Origin: Certhia americana
Taxonomy: Eukaryota; Chordata; Aves; Passeriformes; Certhiidae
Assembly (NCBI GenBank): GCA_018697195.1
Contig: CM031878.1
Span: 33,273,818-33,337,817, forward strand
DNA: 64,000 nt
Reading direction: 5' to 3'
How positions within the stretch are numbered: the stretch's first letter is position 1; each line of letters starts with the position of its first letter. The position numbers and the translations under genes were made by a program. Below the pieces are notes generated by a model, which was not told the origin of the DNA, searched no databases, and saw only the letters and a list, made by a program, of their open reading frames with translations. Positions 27,701-39,700 of the stretch are shown piece after piece.

Positions 27701-30700
27701 TGTCTAACTAGTGGTTTATTGTCTCAACAGATAATTAGTTTCTCAGAGCAGATTGGCCTTCAGACAAATGCAGCAAGACTTCTGGGACGTCTTCACATGT
27801 CTTGTTTGTCTTCTACCCAGAACAGGGCATCTGGTAAGATGCTTTATTATTAAGATGCTTCTTAAAGAACACGTAGAAATAGCACATGACTACAAAGACA
27901 GTGAGGGACACATTAGATAATACAAGTTAGACAATGCACCCTGTAAAGTGACATGACAGCCTTTGAGTTGGAGATCTTGTGGTCCTATATGCCTAAAGGT
28001 TGGAACATGAAGCAGGAGTCAATGTCATGAATAGGACACCCCATATCTGCTTTAACTTGCAGTATGAAAGTAAGGTTCTAAATGGTTCTGGTCAAACTTG
28101 TATATTGCTTCTTTATTTTTTTAATAGGATAAACCATAAACAGGTTTTACTGTTCCAATAGCACATGTATTTGACCTCTACTCTATGGCTTTTAGAACTG
28201 ATTAATCTACTATTTGTTCAGCACTTCACACTGTATAAAAAATCAATACTTAAAAACAAGTCTATAATAGGACCAGGGTGACTTTTAAAAAGTATTTTTC
28301 TAGAACAGATCTTCTCTGGCTAGCTGAAATTATAAATGCTAGTATTCTGTGCCCTTTCGGGGTGGCCAATACATCACTAACTTCAAGTGGTGTTTCAATA
28401 TCCAATCATAAAATAAAGGCCAGATAATTAATCATTAATGAAATACCAGTAATAAGACATATTAATGAAGTTGAATTCACCTTGCTGTGAACTGAACTGG
28501 GAACCAAAAATACAAAATGTGGATGAACATCACAGAGGAAAGTCTCTCAAAGTTTCTGCTTTTTATGTATGCATACATGCATGTCTAAGGTTAGATAGAT
28601 ACAGAATGTCTCTGCTGCATTAAACTTGCTAAAACTTGGAAGTGCTCCCTTTCGAAGCCCAACTTGCAGAGCCCAGTATATTTTTAAGGAAGTTCTTATC
28701 CCTGGCTTTTCAGTTGATCTGTGAATTTGTTTTTTCAGATGTGGCACCTCTCACCACCAGAAATGTTTAGTTTGCCTTAAAGGCGAAAAGGCCAATATGT
28801 CTATCAATCTTGTGGTCTAAATACTCTTAGTCCCCTACGGAATCAGTTAGCTCACACAGAGCTTTATTTGGCCTTTAAATTTACAGAAGGTAAATGGGAG
28901 CAGAAGGTTATGATTTTTACTGATGATATTTTAGAATATAAACAGGTTTTTTTCTTCACAGTTCCTCCAGATTTTAGCTACTTACCTGTAAACAGCTTTA
29001 TCAGGGCAGGCATTGACTTTGCCATTGAAGGTGGAAAGAAAGGTAAGGATCAAACTACAGTATTCCTCTGGGTAATTTTTTATGGCTATAAAAGGTGACC
29101 TTAAACACTTGCTTTTATTTGCTAAGAAAACTTACCTGAGTACAAATTTGAACTTCACTAATGTGAGGTATTTAAAATAAAAAATTAATTACGCTCAAAA
29201 AGATAAGGTAATATTGTGTTATTAGGACCTTAGTTTTCTCCACCTAATTTTTGACTTTTAAAACCCTTTTCCCTTCCCTCTCTTTGGTGATGTTGATGAT
29301 GGTGATGATGTTTCTGCCCTATGAGAATGAAAGTCAAATCATTTTAAGTCTTAGTGTGTATGCTCAGTTAATACTCCATCATCAGACCAACTTTATGCTG
29401 CCCCTATTTCAGTGATGCTGCGCTAAGTTTCTCTGTAACAGAGTGGTATTAAAGAGATTACTGCTGTGATAGATACAAAGAAGCCTGAAGAAAGTATGGT
29501 CATTCATGAGGAAGCCTGGTATAAGAGAGGTACCTTGGAGTAGACTTAAGGAAGCAAGAGAGAGGATTACTCCTGTGCGGACCTAAGTGAGCTCGCTGCT
29601 GTCCTTTGAGGCAAACTTTGCTTTAAATGGAGGTTAAAATGCCCATGTTTTTATTTCAGGAGGACTGAGTTAACTTATGTTGACATAACACGGTATGTAG
29701 CAAAGGTTAGCACTTATCTGATTGTTCTTTTGGCCTGCATCTGCAAGAAGAAAAAGGAAAGCAGTGTCAGAAAAATTTGCTGTTCTCCCAGTAAGAAATG
29801 CAAAAATACTACCTTCCTAGATGAGGAATATCTGTAATTACTTGTAAATTGACTCAAGAACAAGGGACCAGAAAGTTTCTATTTATTAGTTTATAAAGCC
29901 ATTTTGACAGGAGATTAAAAATGTGACTGTTAATTATATATGAGATTGCTAATTCTCAGATGCAAAAGGAAGTAATGGTGATTTTGTAACACTTTTCAGT
30001 TCTTTACTACAGCTTGAACTACAGTGCAGTGTTCACATTTTTTGGCTGAGCTGTTCAGCCAAATATGTGTTCATAAAATTCAGACTCTGACTGAATCTTC
30101 TGTTCTAGGCCCTGAATCTGTCCCAGCTGAGCTGGTGAAAGTAGCACTGGCACCCATTGCATTAGTTGGAGAAAGCCATCAGTATCCACCTGTAAACTGG
30201 GCATCCATTCTTTCTCCTTTGATGAGGCTGGACTTTGGTAAGAGTTATGGTTTTCTACTAAGACTTTTGAATTTGTAATAAGAGAGTTCTTTACTAATGC
30301 AGCTTTCACAGACTTTGGAGCCCTCTTCAGGACTTGAAGTTAGTGCAATCGTTAGTTTTATTATGCTTTCAAGGCTGAATTTTAGTGTTTGCAAGTATGT
30401 ATTTGTCATCACCATGAGGACACTGTTTTAACTGAAGAAAAATTAAAGGTCAGAGCTGAGAAATTCCCTAGAACATTGGTGAAAGTGGCCTGAATATTTC
30501 ATTTGAACAATTTACATAAGAGCCCATCATAAAACTCAACTAATTGTGTCCTGTTTCCAGTACCTGCAAAATTCTTGATCCAGTGCCCATGTCAGAGCCT
30601 GCATGCAGCTTTTTTACATATTTGAGCTATTTGGTAGTTTATCTAGGTGTCACTGATTTCAAGTACACTTTGTACTACAGTACGCTGGGTGATAATTTTC

Positions 30701-33700
30701 AAAATAATGGAAAAAATTTCCTATACTGAGGTCTGCAGTTGTTATGAAGAGCTGAAACTTGCTAAATGTCTGGAGATTTTTTTTATTCCTGCTTTGCACT
30801 TAGGAATCTTAATTTTGTAAATCATGAAATTTGCAGAGGAAACAGTACATGTGTTTTGTGGCTAGTTTTAGATTTCAGACAGCATCATAGTTGAGGAATA
30901 TTGACTAATTTTTCCTTCTGTGGATTAAATTTTAACTTTATTTGTCAAGGAGGGTTTTTTTAAAAATTCTTACTTTTCTTAGCATTCCCACATTTTTATT
31001 CCTGAGCGAATTGAAATAACTTCAACAAATGCTGGTATTTCTTGCTGAAACTGCATAAATGGATAGAGGAGTCTTCTAACATGTGTGTGTTAAAAGCTTT
31101 AAGTAGGATTTTTAGAAAAATAAGTTGTAATGTAGTGCTCTAGTAGAACAATAACCATCCTTTATTTTATGAGTTGAGAACAAATTAAAGGGAAAATAAT
31201 TTCTTCTGTTTTAGGTGATGAGGTAAAACATCTCTGCCTTCAACTGGCTGTGACGCAGGCCCAGTCATCTCAAAATGCAGCAATGCTGTTAGGCATGTGG
31301 GTGGCACCTCCCCTTATCTACAATCTCAGTGTACGTATGTCAGAATACATGTGGGAGCTCAGCACCTCTTTCATATAAAATTCCTCAGTGACAATGTTTA
31401 GGCTGTTTCACCAGAAAAGGATTACAGGGTTCAGAATTCTTCAGAAATACCATTTAGTGAGTATTTATAATAAGAGAAAGGTTGTTCTGGGGCCTTGAAA
31501 TTCAAGGCAGACTTAAGACCTGCTACACTGATTTGACGTTACTGCTTAAGACCTTTTTCCTCTCTCTCATTTCCTGCTATACTGCTGATAATCTGGAGAC
31601 AATAAAGCATGGCATGTAGGGATAAAAAGTATCTTTTATTATACCAGTTGATAACCTTGAAAAAAAAGGTCCACCCTAATCTGTCCAAAAGGTTACTTAC
31701 TTTTCTAGCAAGGTCTCTTGATTAGCTTAGTTAAAAAAGCTATGTCTTGAAAACCTTGCGTTAATTTAGTAGATACTCAACTGACTAACATACAGTATAA
31801 TCAAATTTTGCCTTATCCTTCATTGCTGTTCTGTTCTTCTGGAATTAAAATGTGGATTAAAATAGTACAGTACATAAAACTCCCTGAATCCCACAGAACA
31901 CTTGACTGCGTATTTCTGTCATTTCATAGAAGTTTAGAAGCAGATTCATGACAATTCTCAGAATGTTTCTGTGATCTCTCTTTTGTGTTGTAATTAATTA
32001 GTCTTAGATATGCAAACATTTGCTGGCAGTTTTAAGGTACATAATTGGTAAGGTACCAAAAAAAGATGTTAATTCTGATTACCATTTTTCCAGCTGCAGT
32101 GGGAATTTGAGGTCACAAAATGAGGTGAGCCACACAGTATGTAAGCTCTTCATTTCATATAGGTTATTCATTCTTCTTCACTAGCTAGCAACATTAATGA
32201 TTCTGTGGCTATCACACTTCTGTCCTTGATTGTCTAGACAGTCTGTGTGCTTTATGTAGGGATGCAGTGGGCACCATGTAATTATATTGCTCTGTCCATA
32301 GGGAGATGTGAGGTCTAGGGTTCATTGAAAGTAAGTTCCTCAGTTTTTAATGAAAACACAATATTGACATGTTTAAACTCCTTTTAATTCAAAAATTTAA
32401 TCAAAAAAGGGAAGAAGAAAAGAACTGAGAAATTTTTATTACTTTTAAGTGCTTTTGTGAGTGGTGTTTGAGCCACTCTTTTTATAATTTTATCTAACAA
32501 TAGTTCAAGGTGAAAAGTTAGAATTTGAAACAGCAAAAATTTTTCCTTTTCAGATGAAAACTCAGAAATACCTTTTCTTGTCCCTGTCCCTGTGGATGCA
32601 ACATGTTGCAGAAGACAAACTGCAGTCTTTTACAGAAGTGCTTCTGATACAACAATTTGAACTGAAGAACCACACAAAAAGCCCAGAAATTTGCCAGTGT
32701 GTTCTACAGGGACTCATCCAGGCTATGAAACTTCCCAATCCTGCCCAGTTTTGTTGGAGCTTTCTGTGTCAGGCTGTGGAGAAAATATATGAGCTGCTTC
32801 CAAATAAAGTTCAGGTAAAGAGTATGTATGTGGTGTATGAACACTGTAGCTAAGTTGGCTTTTTTTAATGATTGTAAGTCCCATCTTTTTGCATTAATAC
32901 CTCAGATTCAAAACATGAATTAGATGTACAGTTTTTAATGATAATAGTTAAAATAGCATAATTTCAATTTAAGTTACTTTTGGTTACTTTAGAATATGAT
33001 GTTGTGAAACCAATCTAATGTGCACTCCTCCCTCATAAATGATTCAGTAATGGAAAAATACAGTACTAGTACTGAAATAAATGTTTTGAATTTGAATTGA
33101 AAGAGAAGAAGCGAACAATGAGAAGGCTTTCTTTTTCCCACAGAGGATTTAGCTTCTCACAATGATTTAAAGAAACTACTTAGCTATAGAAAATACTTTC
33201 AAAGAATGGCATTTTTTCATTAAAAACAAAATAAACTTTGAAAGTATTCAAGGACCATTAATCTTACATTAATACATGTACGTAAATACATTAACTTATG
33301 TACGTTGAATTCCCCAACAAATACAGAATTTCTAAAATAGATTAAGTAAAGTGAGGCTAGAGGATAGATTAATTATTCATCATTATCATTAATAAGTTCC
33401 TAAATTCACCAATTTTGATGATGAAGAAAACTGGAAATAGACATTTAGACATGCCTTTACTTTTCTGTTTGCAGAGAGGTGAACTGGAGATGTATATCAA
33501 TGTAGCAAGATGTATTTCAGAAATGTCCGATTCAGAGATCAATCGCATTGTCCAGATCTCCGAGGTAATTACATTTTAATTCTGCTCTTTTAGCACCAGA
33601 TCATGTGAAACGAGCAACTTTGTTGTTCTTATTGTCACCAGACTATTTTAACTCATTGGGAGCATTTCATTGTTTTATCTGACATGCAAGTAAGACTGTT

Positions 33701-36700
33701 CTGGATCTAATCTGCAGGCAGTAGAGAGAATCAGAAGTGATAAGAATCCATTTCCCAAACTTTCTCAAAGCAACTGAAATACTTATGATTTCACCTAAGA
33801 GGTTTGAACCAGAGAGTCTTATGTAACTTGGCAGGTGGGGCTTTGCCTCTTCTCTCAGACAACCAGTCCCAGAAAGGACAAGAAGACACAGTCTTAAGCT
33901 GTGCCAGGAGAGGTTTCAGCTGGACATTAGGAAGAATTTCTTCACAGAAAGGGTGATTAGACCTTAGAATGGGAACGTCACACCAGGGAGATGGTGGACA
34001 CATTGTCCCTGGAGGTGTTTAAGAAAAGACTGGATGTGGCACTCAGTGCCAAGGTCTAGTTGACATGGTATTGTTCGTCATATGTTGGTCTTGATAATCT
34101 CATAGGTCTTTTCAAACCTAACTGATTCTGTAATTCTGGGAATTACTTCTGTTAGCAGAACAGGAATGGTGTAAACCAGAGTGGTGTTATATCTCCTAAA
34201 TCTCAGACCAATGATGCAAAGAGCAGACCACAGTCCTCTTTAGGTTAATATACCCACCTGCTTGAAATTGGACTGTAAATGCATCCTGGTGACTAGCTGT
34301 CCTTGAACTGGTGGATCTGTGCTTCTGTTAAAAATGTGAAATAATTGACTGAAAAACCTTTTATTCTTGACTTCATGTTCTATATTTACATTCACACTCA
34401 GAATGTTTCCTGGTGGACAAGATGACTGAAGATGATAATGGAATAAAAAAGCTTTCATCTTGTAGCTCACCAGTGGAATTAATTAGCAGTGGAATTCTTA
34501 GCAGCTGAAATGCTAAGGAAATGACCTGTGTGGAAGAACTTGGTGTTTCAGATCAAGCTTTTAAAAACAAACATCTGTGACGTAAAGCCCCTGTTCTGTT
34601 TGCTATCAGATTCACTAGAGCATCAAGCATTCAAATAGGTTGTGGAGCTGAACTGTCATTTCCTTATATTTTTCAGTTCTTATTTCACACTGGAAAACAG
34701 CATTTAGGAAAACCTCTTTTTGTCACTACATTGTATCTGTCTCACAAGAAGACTTGAGTCTCAACACTCAAGTGTCCAGTTCATTCCTTTTCAAAGGGAA
34801 ATGTAAAAATTATAGCAGTATTAAAACAAGCCATGCTTTGGACTATTTTGAACAGTGTAAAGTTCAGATAATATGTACAGTCTTCTGTTTAGTAAATAAA
34901 TGCTGAGGAAAACTGAGCCTACTAGTTATTCAAAGAGTTACTTTTTTTTATAAAGAGGAATGAAAAATCTTTTAATTTAACATGTTTTTTATTGCATTTG
35001 CAGAACAATATAGAGAAGGCCACATTCATAAAGCTGTATTTAGTTTCTCAAGGCAGATTGTCTCTGACAAACTTGAGTACCATGATTGTTACGGTGGCAG
35101 GATATCAGCAGAAAGAACATATTTTATGGATGTTCTTGCACAGTTTCTATCATGCTCGTATTGTGAGACATGAAAATACAGGTAAGATTAGGCTTAAAGA
35201 AAAATCAACAATGCAATCAACAGATACTTATGAATCTACACTGATTCCTTTAAAATAATTTTAACAGGGTTTAACCAAATTGTTTCCAAATTTTTCCAGT
35301 TTAGAAACTACTGTCTTCAGAATTCTTGTATTATTCAAATACTTGTATAAAACTTTCCTTCTATGTTTTTCTCCAGTTGCTTCTTTTTCTGTGGTCCAGC
35401 TACAAGACCAGATTTTTAACTAGATCTGTGTCTCCCATTCTTTTGAGAGTAGTGTTACAGATGTACATAGTACATCAGAGACCTCCTAGATACTGCAACT
35501 CTGCTAACCTTCTGACCTAAAATCTGACTTACTGGTATGTGACACAGAAGGTGGGGGGTTGTTCTCATGAGATTGGTTGAACTAAGGAGGTAACTTTCTT
35601 TCCTGAACTCCTTGCACTGATTTAACACAGGAAATAATTTCCCCGTTTTTCCTCTTCATAACTATACCAGATAGTTATCTGGTGGGTTAATGATTTGGGC
35701 TGGCTCAGCTAGGGGTCTGACAAAGCATAGGGGCTAATGCAAGAGAAGTAGGAGAATCACACAGGAAGATAAAGAAGGAAGAAACAAGAACAGAAAGATA
35801 CAAGAATGAGGTCTCATTTTCATGGCAGAAAGGTCTTTGTCTGCCTGTGTTCACTGAACAACTTCAAAGCATTATATTGCCAGATGCCTTAGCTGCCAGC
35901 TGTGTTTGAAGAACTTCAAAGAGTACTGATCTTTAATGGGGTGAAGTGAGGATTCTTTGGGTAAAAGAGGAGACAGCATAAAAGGGGGCACTTGTAAAGA
36001 TTACATGGACATAGTAATGTATGATGTAATGTGGTCTTGGTGGTGGGCATGGTTATTAGTTTCTAGGAGATAGAACAGATTATGGATAGCAGAACCTGAA
36101 TCAATAAAATGTCTTCTGTCCTTGAGATGAATTGAGGGCTGATTTTATTTGCATGCCTTGACCATATTTTACTGACCCCTCTCAACACTGTAGGATCATA
36201 TTCACAGTACTTTGCACGTTGAGGGAGGCTTTAGGTTTCTGTAGCAGTCATATGTGCAGACTTGGTTAGAGGGTCCTGCAGGCTGCCATTATGTGAAATA
36301 ATTCTCAGGGGTTTTTTTCTGTGTCCAGTGTGTTGCTTGCATTATAAGCAAAGTTTCTGTACTACTTAAGAGCCTGTATGATTTCTGTCAGTGGCAGAAT
36401 TAATCAAATCTGATAGTGGTGTTGGTGATATTTGTTCGTCTACAGCTGGAACTTTCTTGCTATAGTGATTTTCTGTGCTTGCTTTTTAATGGCAAGCAGT
36501 GCATTCTGGTGTTTGACATGAGTCAGTGTTCTTGTTCCTTTTCTAGGAGTTCTGAAAAGAATGGACTGGCTGTTAGACCTGATGGGCTATATCACAAATG
36601 TAGCACACAAGTCAACACCCTTACAGAATGTTGATCTGAAAGAGGTAATACTGTGGAAATGATTTGCAGCTAGAAAAGAAGGAGGTTCTGATATATTTCA

Positions 36701-39700
36701 CAGTTTTCCTTTGTGATAAGTATTATTCCTCATGCTTTTGTATTTTAGAAGATTGTGATCTTACCACCACAGAGAAAATCTCACAATTTTTTTGTGAATG
36801 AATGTGTATTTGAAACTCTTACTTTAAAATAACCTTTACATTTAAGTTATGATAGAACCTTAAGGCAACTGAAGGAAATAATTACTTCAAATTTACTATA
36901 TTTAGAAAAATTGAAGGAAATTTTTGAATTCTCTAGTAGAACTGTCTAAGCAGGTCAGCACTGTGTAGCTTCTGGTTCTGAGAGGACTTCAACAGTTTTA
37001 GAGAAATAATGTTCAGCTGTTTAGGTATTCTGTTTGGGGACATAAAACAAACTGCTGCTTAGATCAAAAAAGTATTAATTACATTGCTGCAATATTTCCC
37101 AATCATTTATAGCACCACAAGGGTGACCATCTCTGGTGAACCCTCAACAGTCAGGTTGCTGTAAAAAAGTTATTTCCCCATTTTAAGTGAATTGTGGATT
37201 AGCTATAATCTAAAAGATGATTTTAAAAGAGTGTGATTTTACTTTTCTTTCTGTAGATATTTTAGTTTGAGATGAGAAAGAGGCTTATGCTCTTCAAAGC
37301 ACAGAAGGATATTAAGAACTTTTTAGGTTTTGCATTTGAATTTTGCTTGCATTTTTAGATGATTATTTTTAGGATTATTTTCTAATAAAAATCTTAAAAT
37401 ATATTTTATTTTAAGAGCAAGTCACCATCTGGATTTTGGTCTTGCATTTTTTGTTTGTTTCTTTTTTGGATGAGTTTTTTTGGTTGAATCTTTTGTTGGG
37501 TTTTTTTAATTGCTTGGATTTTTTCTCCTTCTGTATTATTCATTTAATAAAGTGCATTTTTCCTTTTTTCCTGTTTAGTGCATAGATTTCCTTGTGTGGC
37601 TGTTTGCAGCTTCCGTGTTGGCCTGGGCTGACCATGGTGCGCCATTACTGCTTGGCCTCAGTGCTGACTGGTCACTGTGGAAACACCACATGGCATCACC
37701 AGAATTATCTGAGGAACACATTGGCAAGCACCCCACTGACAAGTTTGCTGTGCAAGAGACTCTCACTCTCCTTCCAAGTAGCCTTTCCCTCTTGCTGGCT
37801 AAAGAACCATGGAAAGAACAAACACAGAAGGTAAAATTGCATGTGGCGGTAAGCACTTTACATGAGAAAGCACCCCATTTTTAGTAGTCAGCTTAGATCT
37901 TAGAGCAGTTATTTTCTCTATATTTTATTGCATCTCAATTGTGATCTGACTTTATTTTTAATCAGATATGAAAGTAGTTTCTCAAGTAAAATTTGAGAGA
38001 TGCCAAAAAAAAAAAAATTCCAAAGCTGGGAGTCAAACTCTTAAGAAAGTATAACTGGGAGAAGAGAGTTGGAAGCTGCTGCTAGCAAGTCAGTGTTTTA
38101 AACACTAAAAGAAGGATCCTCTTCAGTTGAACACACCACACTGTAAATTCAGAGCAATCAAAGATCTGTACAGTTTGCAGTGTTGTGTCATTTATTTTGA
38201 AGTATGAGTTGAAAATACCTGTGGAAAATCATTTCTTATTAGGCAAACCTACTGTGCAATGCATGTAGCTGCTATATGTGGAAGTACTGCTAATAATCTA
38301 CAGATTAAGAGTTAGCTGTTTTGTGCAAACTGAAATCTGTTGAGAACTGGTTTCTCTGCGCATGTTTCTGTGCTCAAAGTCACCACTGAAGTCAGAATTC
38401 AGAATGTGGGAGGAATGCAGGGGTGAGCTGTTAGTATGCAAGTGCCTAATTAGGTTTTAAGGAAGAATGTGAGGCCTTGCCCTGAAAATCATCCTTATGA
38501 GTTTAAATACCATATTGTCATCCAGGCATCCTGCACTGCCAGAAAAAAAATAACAAAAAATGAGAGAGGTCAAAAGAGGAACAAAGGCAATAAGAGTTCT
38601 GAAGGATTTGCAGTAAAACATTTGGACAAGAGACTGATAAGAAAGAATTATATTAATAGGTTAAAGGTATGAACAGGCAAGATGGAGGGAAGCTATCTAG
38701 TGTGCCGCCTTCTTACAAAGAATTATTGCTGAGATAATGAGAAGGAATAAAGGGAGTTTCAGAGTCAGCTATGGGAAGAATTGTGTTGACAGGGAGATGA
38801 ACTTTAGGGTGTTTTGTTTACTTTGGGCAGAAGCTTCATTGGCCACTGCCTCTGATTAGATAACTGAATTTAGAAGAAATCAAATGTTGTCTGTCAAACT
38901 GAAGATAATTCGTCATGTTCTGATACAGGGGCCCTTTTAATTCAGATTTTTTTTCATATTTCAATCTTCAGTTTATTGACTGGCTGATCAATATGATGGA
39001 ATGTCCTAAGGAAGCATTATCAAAATCTTCCATGGACCTGCTGAAAGGTAATATATTTTTAATTTGGTCCTTATTTTTCCATAACTGTCAGTACAGATCA
39101 AAATGCAGTTGTTATAAGGAGTGAGATTTTGTCTTTGAGGTAATTGTCCCAGATAAATTGACATTCTTGTCTGTAACACCTTACATTTGCTGTCTCATCT
39201 GCTGACTCTTATGATGTAGCATTTAGGATCCAAATGACCTAGAGGTACATCTAGTGCACAAGATTATCTCATTGATAGATCTGTCTGCTGTTTTTGAAGT
39301 TACCCTTAAAAATAATCACATAACTTGCCCTGTGTGGAAGGGATAGGAGGCAAATTAGGACAGCCTAGTAAAAGAGTCTGAGAAAAAAGGTAAGAGAAAT
39401 GAGGGTTGCTGAAAAGACACATGGAAAGAAAGATGGAAAGTAGAAAATATGTTGAATTATCGTAGGAGTTGTAGCCCTGGCACGCATCCCATTTCTTACT
39501 TACACATGTTGGATCTGTATAAGTAATTTTAAGAGGATACCACAAATATTCTCAAGTGAAGTAAGTGCTTCTTTCCATGAACACAATACACTTCCTTTGG
39601 ACCGTCTGATTTGTTCGATCTAAACAAAGTTTCTTAAAATCCAGCTATAAGTTATTTGAATTATTAGGATAATTACCTTTGTTTTGATGTCTGCAGTCTT

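Larger units (their letters stand above)
25195..32553 (+). other. FOCAD introns between E12 and E20
   Basis: The introns 25195-26083, 26207-27032, 27111-27491, 27564-27730, 27834-28961, 29043-30108, 30238-31214 and 31331-32553. They contain a short direct duplication (26016-26050) and a GAT-rich run (29287-29311). No other exon or transposon was recognised. Confidence 0.5.
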